A DNA stretch of 64,000 bases, taken from the NCBI RefSeq assembly GCF_000800255.1, contig NZ_CP009747.1, forward strand, positions 1,364,001 through 1,428,000. Direction: 5' to 3'. Of this stretch, positions 19,825 to 29,067 are shown piece after piece. The notes beneath the pieces are model-generated. The model saw only the letters and a program-made list of their open reading frames with translations, was not told the DNA's origin and searched no databases. Within the stretch, counting starts at the first letter, position 1. Each line of letters begins with the position of its first letter. The DNA comes from Pseudomonas parafulva. GTDB taxonomy: Bacteria; Pseudomonadota; Gammaproteobacteria; Pseudomonadales; Pseudomonadaceae. The position numbers were made by a program, and so were the translations under genes.

Positions 19825-20313
19825 ATGGCCCATTTCACCCCGGAGAACTTCCAGACCTGCGCCATCGGCATGCTGCTGGGCCGCGCCGCGCTGTTGAAGG
19901 ACCGCATTCTCGATTGGCACCTGGAAGGTGACGGCGTGACCGCGGCCCAGTTCAAAGTGCTGATCATCATCACCCAGTACCACGTGGATACGCCGGCCGA
20001 CCTGTGCCGCTATCTGGGTCTGGACAGCGGCTCGATGACTCGCATGCTCGATCGTCTGGAGCACAAAGGCTTGCTGCTGCGTACGCGCTGCCCGCAAGAC
20101 CGGCGCCAGGTGCGCCTGGCCTTGACGGCAGACGGTCAGCGTCTGGCCGATCGCTTGCCGGAGATCGGCGCCATGGCCATGAACGAGCTGGTCGGCGCGC
20201 TCGAACCTACCGAGCTGAAGTCGCTCGAGACCCTGCTGGCGAAGCTGCTTCTGGCTGCCGGCGACCCCCTGACGATCGCTCGCTTCGGCGATCGCACCCC
20301 TGATCCGACTTGA
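19825..20313 (+). CDS. MarR-family repressor of the efflux operon
   Basis: A 162-residue winged-helix regulator: ADLCRYLGLDSGSMTRMLDRLEHKGLLLRTRCPQDRRQ region is the recognition helix and wing, with the family DRR signature. It is the first gene of an operon with a membrane fusion protein and a DHA2 pump, the same order as E. coli emrRAB (mprA), where the repressor releases DNA on binding uncouplers or hydrophobic drugs. The ATG at 19825 is chosen; a TTG 21 bases upstream lies too near the promoter. It probably binds the palindrome at 19771-19788. Confidence 0.88.
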   Translation: MAHFTPENFQTCAIGMLLGRAALLKDRILDWHLEGDGVTAAQFKVLIIITQYHVDTPADLCRYLGLDSGSMTRMLDRLEHKGLLLRTRCPQDRRQVRLALTADGQRLADRLPEIGAMAMNELVGALEPTELKSLETLLAKLLLAAGDPLTIARFGDRTPDPT

Positions 20314-20328
20314 TTCGAAGGTAACGTC

Positions 20329-21525
20329 ATGGCCACTCCCTCCGATGCACCCGCCCCCGCACAAGAGCCGGGCGCCAATCGCAAGCGCAAGACCTGGCTG
20401 CTGGCCCTGCTGCTGCTGGTGGTCCTCGCCGGTGCTGCCGCCTGGGCCTGGTACGCCCTGGTCGGGCGCTGGCACGAGAGCACCGACGACGCCTACGTCA
20501 ACGGCAACGTGGTGGAGATCACGCCACTGATTACCGGCACCGTCATCAGCATCGGTGCCGATGATGGCGACCTGGTCCAGGCCGGGCAGGTGCTGCTGCG
20601 TTTCGATCCGAGCGATGGGGAGGTGGCATTGCAGGCCAGCGAGGCCAAGCTGGCGCACACCGTACGCCAGGTGCGCGGGCTGTACAGCAACGTCGATGCG
20701 CTCAAAGCGCAGATGCAGGCGCGCCAGGCCGAATTGAAGAAAGCGCGGGAGAACTACAACCGCCGCAAGGTGCTTGCCGACAGCGGGGCGATTTCCGCCG
20801 AAGAGCTGTCGCACTCGCGCGATGACCTGTCCAGTGCGCAAAGCGCCCTGGACAGCGCGCGCCAGCAACTCAACACCAGTACGGCGCTGGTCGATGACAC
20901 CGTGGTCGCTTCGCACCCGGATGTACTTGCTGCCGCTTCGGACTTGCGTCAGGCCTATCTGGACAATGCCCGTACCACGCTGGTGGCGCCGGTCACCGGC
21001 TACGTCGCCAAGCGCACCGTGCAGCTTGGCCAGCGCCTGCAACCGGGCACCGCGACCATGGCAGTGATCCCGCTGAATCAGGTGTGGATCGACGCCAACT
21101 TCAAGGAAACCCAACTGCGGGATATGCGCATCGGTCAGCCGGTGGAAGTCACCGCCGACCTCTACGGCAGCGACGTCATCTACCGCGGCACCGTCGACAG
21201 CCTCGGCGCCGGTACCGGCAGCGCGTTCGCTTTGCTGCCCGCACAGAACGCCACCGGCAACTGGATCAAGATCGTCCAGCGGGTGCCCGTTCGCGTGCAC
21301 CTGGACCCAGAACAGCTCAAGACGCACCCGCTGCGTATCGGCTTGTCGACCGTGGTCGAGGTCGACCTGCACGACCAGAGCGGTCCGACCCTGGCCCAGC
21401 AACCGCCGCGGCAGGCCAGCTATGCCACCGAAGTGTACGACCGCCAACTGGCCGAGGCCGACCGCCTGATCGCCAAGCTGATTCATGACAACAGCGCCGC
21501 CAGCGGCAAGACGGCGTCGCAATGA
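20329..21525 (+). CDS. emrA: EmrA-type membrane fusion protein
   Basis: A 398-residue periplasmic adaptor of a tripartite drug efflux pump. An N-terminal membrane anchor lies at about residues 23-45 (TWLLALLLLVVLAGAAAWAWYALV), followed by the family motif STDDAYVNGNVVEITPLITGTV, a long coiled-coil hairpin (about 95-195), then lipoyl/beta-barrel parts (TLVAPVTGYVAKRTVQLGQ; IDANFKETQLRDMRIGQPVEV). It overlaps the next gene by 4 bases. No outer-membrane factor gene lies here, so a TolC-type protein coded elsewhere is expected to complete the pump. Confidence 0.9.
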   Translation: MATPSDAPAPAQEPGANRKRKTWLLALLLLVVLAGAAAWAWYALVGRWHESTDDAYVNGNVVEITPLITGTVISIGADDGDLVQAGQVLLRFDPSDGEVALQASEAKLAHTVRQVRGLYSNVDALKAQMQARQAELKKARENYNRRKVLADSGAISAEELSHSRDDLSSAQSALDSARQQLNTSTALVDDTVVASHPDVLAAASDLRQAYLDNARTTLVAPVTGYVAKRTVQLGQRLQPGTATMAVIPLNQVWIDANFKETQLRDMRIGQPVEVTADLYGSDVIYRGTVDSLGAGTGSAFALLPAQNATGNWIKIVQRVPVRVHLDPEQLKTHPLRIGLSTVVEVDLHDQSGPTLAQQPPRQASYATEVYDRQLAEADRLIAKLIHDNSAASGKTASQ

Positions 21526-23057
21526 GCAACGGCGCCCCCGCTCAGTTCACCCCGCCGAGTCTGCTGCTGACGACCATCGGGTTGTCGCTGGCGACGTTCA
21601 TGCAGGTGCTGGATACCACCATCGCCAACGTGGCGCTGCCGACCATTTCCGGCAACCTGGGGGTGAGCTACGAGCAGGGCACCTGGGTCATCACTTCATT
21701 CGCGGTGAGCAATGCCATCGCCTTGCCGCTGACCGGCTGGCTGAGCCGACGCTTCGGTGAGGTCAAGCTGTTCATCTGGGCCACGCTGCTGTTCGTGCTG
21801 GCCTCGTTCCTGTGCGGTATCGCGCAATCCATGCCGGAACTGGTGGGCTTTCGCGTCCTGCAGGGGGTGGTCGCCGGGCCGCTGTACCCGATGACCCAGA
21901 CGTTGCTGATCGCGGTCTATCCGCCTGCCAAGCGCGGCATGGCCTTGGCGCTGCTGGCGATGGTCACGGTGGTGGCGCCGATTGCCGGACCGATTCTCGG
22001 CGGATGGATCACCGACAGCTACAGTTGGCCCTGGATCTTCTTCATCAACGTGCCCATCGGCCTGTTCGCCGCTGCGGTGGTGCGCCAGCAGATGCGCGCG
22101 CGGCCGGTGACCACCAGTCGTCAGCCCATGGACTACGTCGGTCTGCTGACGCTGATCGTTGGCGTGGGCGCCTTGCAGGTGGTGCTCGACAAGGGCAATG
22201 ACCTGGATTGGTTCGAATCCTCGTTCATCGTTGCCGGGAGCCTCATCTCGGTGGTGTTCCTGGCCGTGTTCGTGATCTGGGAACTGACCGATCGTCATCC
22301 GGTGGTCAATTTGCGCTTGTTCGTGCACCGCAATTTCCGCATCGGCACCTTGGTGCTGGTCGGTGGCTACTCGGGGTTCTTCGGCATCAACCTGATCCTG
22401 CCCCAGTGGCTGCAGACGCAGATGGGCTATACCGCGACCTGGGCCGGCCTGGCAGTCGCGCCCATCGGCCTGCTGCCGGTGATCATGTCGCCCTTCGTCG
22501 GCAAATACGCCCATCGCTTCGACCTGCGCCTACTGGCCGGTCTGGCGTTCCTGGCGATCGGCGCCAGTTGCTACATGCGCGCCGGTTTCACCAGCGAAGT
22601 GGATTTCCTGCACATCGCCCTGGTGCAGTTGTTCATGGGGATTGGCGTGGCGCTGTTCTTCATGCCCACCTTGAGCATTCTGCTCTCGGACCTGCCGCCC
22701 CAGCAGATCGCCGACGGTTCTGGTCTGGCGACGTTCCTGCGCACCTTGGGGGGCAGCTTCGCCGCGTCGCTGACCACCTGGATCTGGATTCGCCGGGCCG
22801 ATCAGCACCATGCCTACCTGAGCGAGCACATCAGCCAATACGACCCGGCGACCCGGCACACGTTGGCCCAGTTGGGCGGGGCGAGCCCGCAGAGCTATGC
22901 GCAGCTCGAGCAGATCCTCAACAGTCAAGCCTACATGATGTCCACGGTGGACTATTTCACCTTGCTCACCTGGGTCTTCGGCGCCTTGATCCTGCTCGTG
23001 TGGCTGGCCAAGCCGCCGTTCACGGCGAAGGCGGGGCCGGCCTCGGCAGGTCATTGA
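21522..23057 (+). CDS. emrB: DHA2-family drug:proton antiporter (EmrB-like)
   Basis: A 511-residue inner-membrane pump of the 14-helix DHA2 branch of the MFS. Family motifs are LDTTIANVALPTISGNLGVSYEQ near residue 30 and GWLSRRFGEVKLF after helix 2, followed by AGPLYPMTQTLL and PIAGPILGGWITDSYSWPWIFFINVPIG in helix 5 (motif C). It exports hydrophobic compounds using the proton gradient together with the adaptor encoded just upstream; the start codon overlaps that gene (ATGA). The 3' end converges on the histidine kinase gene 53 bases away. Confidence 0.9.
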   Translation: MSNGAPAQFTPPSLLLTTIGLSLATFMQVLDTTIANVALPTISGNLGVSYEQGTWVITSFAVSNAIALPLTGWLSRRFGEVKLFIWATLLFVLASFLCGIAQSMPELVGFRVLQGVVAGPLYPMTQTLLIAVYPPAKRGMALALLAMVTVVAPIAGPILGGWITDSYSWPWIFFINVPIGLFAAAVVRQQMRARPVTTSRQPMDYVGLLTLIVGVGALQVVLDKGNDLDWFESSFIVAGSLISVVFLAVFVIWELTDRHPVVNLRLFVHRNFRIGTLVLVGGYSGFFGINLILPQWLQTQMGYTATWAGLAVAPIGLLPVIMSPFVGKYAHRFDLRLLAGLAFLAIGASCYMRAGFTSEVDFLHIALVQLFMGIGVALFFMPTLSILLSDLPPQQIADGSGLATFLRTLGGSFAASLTTWIWIRRADQHHAYLSEHISQYDPATRHTLAQLGGASPQSYAQLEQILNSQAYMMSTVDYFTLLTWVFGALILLVWLAKPPFTAKAGPASAGH

Positions 23058-23110
23058 ACGGGGTTTCAGTAGACGGGGCGGTTCACTGCCGGCACAGCGG
23101 CCCGTGCGTT

Positions 23111-25105
23111 TCACGACACCGGCAGTGCTTCGAGCAGTGACGTCGTCCGGCGCACCAACGCCTCGACATTGACCGGCCGGTTGTGCACCTCAACGTGCGT
23201 ATCGCCGTGCAGGTCGACGGCTTCGCCCGGCTCGGCCAGAACCAGCACCCTTAGCGCCGGATTCACCTGCTGCGCCGCCTGGAGCAGGCGTAAACCGGTC
23301 TCCTGGCGCAGCACGCGTGCGTCGCAAATCAGCAGGTTTGGCCGCAGGCCTTGCTGCACGGCGCACAACGCTTCGTTGCCCGAGAGGCTGGTGTGAACTC
23401 TGTGGCCCGCGTCCTCCAGGTACTCCTGCATCACCAGGCGCATTGCCGGTTGTTCTTCGATGACCAACACGGTGCGTCGAGGTATCGAGTGATGACGTGG
23501 CAAATACAGGTGCACGGTTGTGCCCTGTCCCGGCGTACTTTGAATCTGCATCTGCCCGCCTGACTGGCGCACGAAGCCGTACACCATCGAAAGCCCCAGG
23601 CCCGTGCCCTGTCCCAGTGGCTTGGTGGTGAAGAACGGATCGATGGCTCGCTCGGCCACCTCCTGCGTCATGCCCTCGCCCTGGTCGGCCACGGCCAGGT
23701 GCAGGTACTCGCCAGGTGCAGCGTCCAGGCCTGCGGCGAGCAGCGGATCCATGTCGATGTTTTCGCACTGAATGGACACGGCGCCGCCCTCGGGCATGGC
23801 ATCGCGGGCATTCAGGCACAGGTTGAGCAGGGCGCTTTCCAGTTGCGGAGGATCGACACAGGTCAGCCACAGGTCAGGCTGGGTGCGGTCGATCAGTTGC
23901 ACGCGGCTGCCGACCGAGCTCTTGATCAGCGGCATCAACCCGCTGACCAGGTGTTGGATATGGATGGCTTGGGGTTGCAAGGTCTGCTGGCGTGAAAAGG
24001 CCAGCAAGCGCTGCACCAGCGAGGCCGCGCGGCCAGTGTCTTGTTGCACGCTGTCGAGCAACTGCGCGGCATCGTCCGCGCGCGATTCGCGCAGGCGTTG
24101 CCGGGCCAGCTCCAATGCACCTTGTATGCTGCCCAACAGGTTGTTGAAGTCATGAGCGATACCGCCGGTGAGCTGACCGACCGCTTCCATCTTCTGCGAC
24201 TGACGCAGGGCCTGCTCGGCCTCGCGCAGCCGCTCCTGTTCGTTGACCCGTTCGGTGATGTTATAGGCGAACAGATAGGCGCCGATGATCTGCTGCTCAT
24301 CGTTGCGCAGGCAGCTCATGCGCAATTCATAGTGGCGCAGATGGGGCCGACCACCAATGCTGATGACGTGAACCACGGATTCCCCGCTCAGGGCCCGGCG
24401 CCACAGTGGCAGCATCAGCTTGCTGGCCTCTGGCACAGGGGCGAGGGCCTGCTCCAGCGTCTCGCCGATTTGCGGGACGTAGTGATGCTCGCGCTGGAAG
24501 GTGGCCCGCGCGGTGCGGTTGATGGCGCGCAGAATCAGGTTGTTGTCCATCACCAGCACGTTGGCCAGGCTGCTGTCGAGCACATCGCCGAACAGTTTGC
24601 GCTCGGCCTGGGCCGCATCGATGCGTTGTTCGAGCAGCTCGTAACGGCTGAGCAGCAAGTCGCTGGACGACTGATCGCGAAAGATCACCCCCAGGCGACG
24701 CTTGCTCGTCGGCTCCAATCGATAGACGGAAACGGCCAGCAGTCGACGGGCTTCCTTGAGTTCGTGAACGAAGGTACTGCTGACTCCGGTGCGTTGCACC
24801 TCGGCGAAGCGCTCGATCCACACCTCGGCCTCATCGGGGATGAGCTCGCGAACGGTCACGCCCAGGTGCCGGTGATAACCCGCGTGGCGCACGCTGGCGG
24901 CATTCAGGTAGATGTGCCGATAGTCGCTGAGTGGGCCGCGTGGGGTGTCGATCATTTCGACAATGCAGAATCCCTCGTTCATCTGCTGACAGAGCAGCTC
25001 GAAGCACTGCTCCTTCATGCCTTCCTCGAGCATGGCCGCGCGCGCTTGCTGGCGGTGCCACGCCAGCGTATAGGGATCAGGTGGATGTGCGGGCAAGGTG
25101 GACAT
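23111..25105 (-). CDS. Soluble hybrid sensor histidine kinase (PAS-PAS-HK-REC)
   Basis: A 664-residue cytoplasmic kinase without membrane segments. Two PAS-like domains (about 35-150 and 170-285) precede a coiled coil and the dimerisation box GGIAHDFNNLL with phospho-acceptor His318. The ATPase domain carries the N box (CLNARDAMPEGG) and G boxes (DQGEGM, GTGLGLSMVYG). A C-terminal receiver (about 545-655) keeps the acceptor Asp595 (LLICDARV), but the conserved Lys is replaced by Arg643 (HNRPVNVEAL) and the acidic pair is EE. The receiver may therefore signal weakly. There is no response regulator gene beside it. The ligand is unknown. Confidence 0.88.
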   Translation of the reverse strand: MSTLPAHPPDPYTLAWHRQQARAAMLEEGMKEQCFELLCQQMNEGFCIVEMIDTPRGPLSDYRHIYLNAASVRHAGYHRHLGVTVRELIPDEAEVWIERFAEVQRTGVSSTFVHELKEARRLLAVSVYRLEPTSKRRLGVIFRDQSSSDLLLSRYELLEQRIDAAQAERKLFGDVLDSSLANVLVMDNNLILRAINRTARATFQREHHYVPQIGETLEQALAPVPEASKLMLPLWRRALSGESVVHVISIGGRPHLRHYELRMSCLRNDEQQIIGAYLFAYNITERVNEQERLREAEQALRQSQKMEAVGQLTGGIAHDFNNLLGSIQGALELARQRLRESRADDAAQLLDSVQQDTGRAASLVQRLLAFSRQQTLQPQAIHIQHLVSGLMPLIKSSVGSRVQLIDRTQPDLWLTCVDPPQLESALLNLCLNARDAMPEGGAVSIQCENIDMDPLLAAGLDAAPGEYLHLAVADQGEGMTQEVAERAIDPFFTTKPLGQGTGLGLSMVYGFVRQSGGQMQIQSTPGQGTTVHLYLPRHHSIPRRTVLVIEEQPAMRLVMQEYLEDAGHRVHTSLSGNEALCAVQQGLRPNLLICDARVLRQETGLRLLQAAQQVNPALRVLVLAEPGEAVDLHGDTHVEVHNRPVNVEALVRRTTSLLEALPVS

Positions 25106-25172
25106 GGCGTCGGTTCTCCAAGCGGCGAGTCCTCACTATAGACGCTGATCGGCGCCGCCTTTGACGCTGCAC

Positions 25173-26582
25173 TCAGAACGAGCTGACGATGCGCCCCAGG
25201 GTCTGTATCGCCTGTTCGCAGGTGGTGTCCCAGGGCGAGCCGTAGTTCAGCCGTATGCAGTTGCCGAAGCGCCGCGTCGGCGAGAAGATCGGCCCTGGTG
25301 CGATGCTGATGCCTTGGGCCAGGGCCATGTGGAACAGCTTGAGCGCATCCATTCGCTCAGGCAGTTCGAGCCACAGGAAATAGCCGCCGGACGGTTGGCT
25401 GACGCGGGTCTGGGCCGGGAAATGTCGGGCGATGGCCGCCAGCATGCTGGACTGCTGGCCCTCCAGGGCGTAGCGCAACTTGCGCAGGTGACGGTCGTAG
25501 CCGCCATGCTGCAGGTAGTCGGCGATGGCGGCCTGGGCGGGCATCGAGGCGCACAGCGAGGTCATCAACTTGAGCCGTTCGATCTTCTGCGCGTAACGCC
25601 CGGCTGCGACCCAGCCAACCCGGTAGCCGGGCGCCAGGCTCTTGGAAAACGACCCGCAGTGCATCACCAGGCCGTCGCGGTCGAAGGCCTTGGCGGGCTT
25701 GGGGGCCTGGGGTGCGTAATACAGCTCGGCATAGACATCGTCTTCGATCAATGGCACCTGATGCCGGTGCAGCAGGTCCACCAATGCCTGTTTCTTGGCC
25801 TCGGGCATGCTCGCGCCGACGGGGTTCTGGAAGGTGGTCATCGACCACACGGCCTTGATCGGGTGTTTCTCCAGGGTCTGCGCCAATACGTCCAGGTCCA
25901 TGCCTTCACGTGGGTGCACCGGGATTTCCACAGCCTTGAGCTTCAGACGCTCGAGCACCTGCAGGCAGACATAGAACGCGGGCGCCTCGATGGCGACCAG
26001 GTCGCCCGGCTCGGTGACCGCTTGCAGGCACAGATTGAGCGCTTCGAGCGCCCCGTTGGTGATCAGCAACTCCTCCATCGGCAGCATCAGCCCGGCGACC
26101 ATGTAGCGCAGGGCGATCTGACGGCGCAGTTGCGGATTGCCCGGCGACAGGTCGGTGACCACAACGCGCGGATCCATGGCCCGACTGGCGCTGGCCAGCG
26201 AGCGCGAAAGGCGTTGCAGTGGAAACAGCGTCGGGCTGGGGAAGGCCGAGCCGAAGGGCACGGTGTGCGGGTCTTTGATCGAGTCGAGGATCGAAAACAC
26301 CAGGTCGCTGACGTCGACATCGGTGGACTCGCTGACCGGCGCCTGCGCCTGCGGCTCGCTGAACTGACGGGGCGCATGGGCATTGACGAAATAGCCCGAA
26401 CGCGGTCGGGCGCGGATCAGCCCGCGGCGTTCCAGCAGGTAGTAGGCCTGAAACACGGTGGACGGGCTGACCCCGTGGGTCTGGCTGGCATAGCGCACCG
26501 AAGGCACGCGCTGGCCAGGGCCAAGCACCCCGGAGCGGATCAATTCAGCGATGTCGTCGGCAAAGCGTTCGTAGCGTTTCAT
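25173..26582 (-). CDS. MocR-type GntR/aminotransferase regulator
   Basis: A 469-residue protein with a GntR winged helix at residues 1-70 (RYERFADDIAELIRSGVLGPGQ; VSPSTVFQAYYLLERRGLI) fused to a full class I aminotransferase fold. The PLP-lysine motif is GSFSKSLAPGYRVGWV and the PLP ring Asp region reads PLIEDDVYAELYY, so cofactor binding is likely. The lack of a divergent metabolic gene leaves its target open. The start is the ATG at 26582; much longer upstream frame belongs to the ccoG region. It is a complete counterpart of the broken MocR gene at 5847-7280, but a different subfamily. Confidence 0.88.
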   Translation of the reverse strand: MKRYERFADDIAELIRSGVLGPGQRVPSVRYASQTHGVSPSTVFQAYYLLERRGLIRARPRSGYFVNAHAPRQFSEPQAQAPVSESTDVDVSDLVFSILDSIKDPHTVPFGSAFPSPTLFPLQRLSRSLASASRAMDPRVVVTDLSPGNPQLRRQIALRYMVAGLMLPMEELLITNGALEALNLCLQAVTEPGDLVAIEAPAFYVCLQVLERLKLKAVEIPVHPREGMDLDVLAQTLEKHPIKAVWSMTTFQNPVGASMPEAKKQALVDLLHRHQVPLIEDDVYAELYYAPQAPKPAKAFDRDGLVMHCGSFSKSLAPGYRVGWVAAGRYAQKIERLKLMTSLCASMPAQAAIADYLQHGGYDRHLRKLRYALEGQQSSMLAAIARHFPAQTRVSQPSGGYFLWLELPERMDALKLFHMALAQGISIAPGPIFSPTRRFGNCIRLNYGSPWDTTCEQAIQTLGRIVSSF

Positions 26583-26632
26583 CGTTCTTGGACTTCTGGC
26601 TGGGCACGCAAGGTGGGCGGCAGTGTAAGGGA

Positions 26633-28039
26633 TCAGCGGTTCAGAGGCGCGACGAATCGGCTGCGCGCGCGGCTGTACACCTGCGGCTGGTCGAGGTCCT
26701 GCACTTCGAAGGTGAGGTCTACCGAACTGCTGGCAGGTCGCTCGGCCAGCATCGCCACGGACACCGGCAATTCGCTCATCTCCCCGGCGGCAATGGACAG
26801 CTCGCGTTTGCCCTGCAGGACGAAACCGTGGGCATCGACCAGGCTCAGCGCGTAACGCTGCGGTTGCTGGGTTTTGTTGATGATCTTGAGCAAGTAGATG
26901 TTCTCGATCTGGCCTTGGGCGTTCTCGCGGAACAGTCCGCGGTCCTTGATCACGTCCATGGACACCATCGACCGCATCTGCAGCGCGATCACCAGTGCGC
27001 CGATCATCACCACCAGGGCCGTGGCGTAGCCGAGCAGGCGCGGGCGCAGCCAGTGGGTGGTGCCACCCTGCAGGCTGTGCTCGGACTTGTAGCCGATCAG
27101 GCCGCGCCGGTAACCCATTTTGTCCATGACTGTGTCGCAGGCGTCGATGCAGGCCGCGCAGCCGATGCAGGCCATCTGCAAACCGTCGCGGATGTCGATG
27201 CCGGTGGGGCAGACCTGCACGCACAAGGTGCAATCGATACAGTCGCCCAATTGCTGCGCGCGCGGGTCGCTGCCTTTCCTGCGTGGGCCGCGCGATTCGC
27301 CGCGACGCGGGTCGTAGGCCACGGCCAGGGTATCCTTATCGAGCATCACGCTCTGGAAACGCGCATACGGGCACATGTGCATGCATACCGCTTCGCGCAG
27401 CCAACCGGCATTGAGGTAGGTGGCAGCGGTGAAGAACAGGATCCAGAACAGTGCGACACCCCCCAGCTCGAAGCTCAACAGCTCACTGGCCAGTGCCCGG
27501 ATGGGTGTGAAGTAGCCAACGAAGGTCAGGCCGGTTATCACCCCGATCGCCAGCCACAGGCCGTGCTTGGAAGCACGGCGAGCCAGTTTGTTGAGGCTCC
27601 AGGGTGCGGCGGCCAGGCGGATGCGCTGGTTGCGGTCACCTTCGGTGACTTTCTCGCACCACATGAACAGCCAGGTCCAGACGCTCTGCGGGCAGCTGTA
27701 ACCGCACCAGACCCGTCCAGCGAATACGGTGATGGCGAACAGGCCGAAGGCGCAAATGATCAGCAGCGCAGAGAGCAGGATGAAGTCCTGCGGCCAGAAC
27801 GTGGCGCCGAAGATGTGGAACTTGCTCTCGGCCAAGTCCCACAGCACGGCCTGGCGCCCGTTCCAGTTCAGCCAGGCGGTAGCGAAGAACAGCGCGAACA
27901 GCAGGCCGGCGAAACCGATGCGCATGTTGCGGTATACGCCTTTGAAGCTGCGGGTCTGGATCTGCCCGTCAGCGTTCTGACGTGCTGGCGTGGCGGCGGG
28001 TTCGATGTGGATGACTCGGAAGGGCACTCTCTCGCTCAT
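26633..28039 (-). CDS. ccoG: Cytochrome c oxidase accessory protein CcoG (RdxA/FixG)
   Basis: A 468-residue inner-membrane iron-sulfur protein needed for copper handling during assembly of cbb3-type oxidase. It has about five transmembrane helices, the CGYSCPQSVW motif after the second, and two ferredoxin-type clusters (CIDCTLCVQVCP and CIGCAACIDACD) around residues 260-300. The C-terminal periplasmic Ig-like domain is complete. Here ccoG stands apart from ccoNOPQ and ccoI, as the only cbb3-related gene in the window. I saw no clear Anr box upstream. Confidence 0.93.
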   Translation of the reverse strand: MSERVPFRVIHIEPAATPARQNADGQIQTRSFKGVYRNMRIGFAGLLFALFFATAWLNWNGRQAVLWDLAESKFHIFGATFWPQDFILLSALLIICAFGLFAITVFAGRVWCGYSCPQSVWTWLFMWCEKVTEGDRNQRIRLAAAPWSLNKLARRASKHGLWLAIGVITGLTFVGYFTPIRALASELLSFELGGVALFWILFFTAATYLNAGWLREAVCMHMCPYARFQSVMLDKDTLAVAYDPRRGESRGPRRKGSDPRAQQLGDCIDCTLCVQVCPTGIDIRDGLQMACIGCAACIDACDTVMDKMGYRRGLIGYKSEHSLQGGTTHWLRPRLLGYATALVVMIGALVIALQMRSMVSMDVIKDRGLFRENAQGQIENIYLLKIINKTQQPQRYALSLVDAHGFVLQGKRELSIAAGEMSELPVSVAMLAERPASSSVDLTFEVQDLDQPQVYSRARSRFVAPLNR

Positions 28040-28160
28040 GGTGGTTCGCTCATCAGGCCTCTATCAGGCCCGGGCACTATGGCCCCCGATCTGTTTTCAG
28101 CACAGGCTCAGGTCGGGCGATAAAAACCATATCAGAAAGCGCTGTAACCCACTCGAACCC

Positions 28161-28397
28161 TTAGATTATCGAGCCTGGGCCACTGTTCTTCAGATGTCTG
28201 CGACTATCCACCGCACCTGCCACGGTGAGCGCATCGGCCTCGGCTTCGGTGATCGGGAAGCGTTCGCCGGCGAGAATGGCCACCGACATGCGCAGGTGCG
28301 CGTCGGTGACGATCTCGACCTCGTGGCCCAGGCCTTCGATGGTGACGGTGTCACCGGACAAGGTGCAGCGCTTGTGGTCGTCGATGTGTACGGGCAT
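28161..28397 (-). CDS. Small hypothetical protein, DUF3203-like
   Basis: A 78-residue soluble acidic protein. The stretch ITEAEADALTVAGAVDSRRHL resembles the DUF3203 family of short Pseudomonas proteins of unknown function; the assignment is from memory. The ATG at 28397 is supported by AGGAGAGA 6-8 bases upstream, whereas the longer frame lacks such a site. It is 121 bases upstream of ccoG on the same strand and divergent from mgtC. Confidence 0.7.
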   Translation of the reverse strand: MPVHIDDHKRCTLSGDTVTIEGLGHEVEIVTDAHLRMSVAILAGERFPITEAEADALTVAGAVDSRRHLKNSGPGSII

Positions 28398-28516
28398 GGC
28401 CTTTCTCTCCTGTGGTTTAAGTCTTTGACCTTGTGGGTGGCGAGGTTTCTGCATCGCCGTCGCACTCCTGGCAGGGTGTGCGGTCCACCTTCCATGAAGC
28501 CTTCTGAGGACTGTGC

Positions 28517-29047
28517 GTGGAGCGGATCTGGGAAAACGTCTGGCAGGCGGTAGTGGCCGAATTCGCCGACATTACCGATGAAAGCGAGGTCACACGGATC
28601 GTCGTGCGTCTGATGATGGCCGCAGTGCTTGGGGCCGTGTTGGGCTTCGAGCGTGAGCATCGTGGGAAATCGGCGGGTGTGCGCACCCACATGCTGGTGT
28701 CCATGGGCGCGGCGTTGTTCGTATTGGCGCCGGGTATGGCCGGTGCAGACGATCAGGCGCTCAGTCGAGTGATCCAGGGCATCGTTGCAGGCATTGGTTT
28801 TCTCGGTGCAGGCACCATCCTCAAGGGCAATGGACGTGACACCAGTCATGTCAAGGGCCTGACCACTGCTGCGGGGCTGTGGATGACGGCCGCCATCGGC
28901 ACGGCTGCGGGCATGGGGCGTGAGGCTACGGCCCTGGTGAGCACCGTGCTGGCATTGCTGGTACTGGCCAGCATGCCGCTGTTGGTCGGCAAGGTGGAAG
29001 ACGAGAACGAGGAGAAGAAGGACGAGGAGGGTGGTCGGAAACACTGA
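28517..29047 (+). CDS. MgtC/SapB-family membrane protein
   Basis: A 176-residue inner-membrane protein with four or five helices. The MgtC core is clear: RLMMAAVLGAVLGFEREHRGKSAGVRTHMLVSMGAALF, then GIVAGIGFLGAGTILK and GLTTAAGLWMTAAIGTAAGMG. The C-terminus is a highly charged tail of Glu and Lys. Relatives affect Mg homeostasis, ATP synthase activity and intracellular survival. GTG is the start, with GAGGA 6 bases upstream. It shares its 3' region with the end of the CrcY-like sRNA on the other strand, as mgtC does beside crcY in P. putida. Confidence 0.88.
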   Translation: MERIWENVWQAVVAEFADITDESEVTRIVVRLMMAAVLGAVLGFEREHRGKSAGVRTHMLVSMGAALFVLAPGMAGADDQALSRVIQGIVAGIGFLGAGTILKGNGRDTSHVKGLTTAAGLWMTAAIGTAAGMGREATALVSTVLALLVLASMPLLVGKVEDENEEKKDEEGGRKH

Positions 29048-29067
29048 GGGGAGCCGAAGCTCCCCTC
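29046..29067 (-). terminator. UUCG-loop hairpin ending the sRNA
   Basis: GAGGGGAGC-TTCG-GCTCCCCTC on the minus strand: 9-bp stem closed by the very stable C(UUCG)G loop. The loop orientation favours a role for the minus-strand RNA; the stem overlaps the last bases of the mgtC stop codon. The T-tract is weak (GTGTTTCC), so some readthrough is possible. Confidence 0.65.

Noticed and set aside
25161..26855. 564-codon plus-strand frame opposite the MocR-type gene
   Set aside because: The opposite strand encodes a complete GntR/aminotransferase protein; this frame has no domain.
28040..28160. Possible Anr/FNR box upstream of ccoG
   Set aside because: No TTGAT-N4-ATCAA sequence is present in the spacer.
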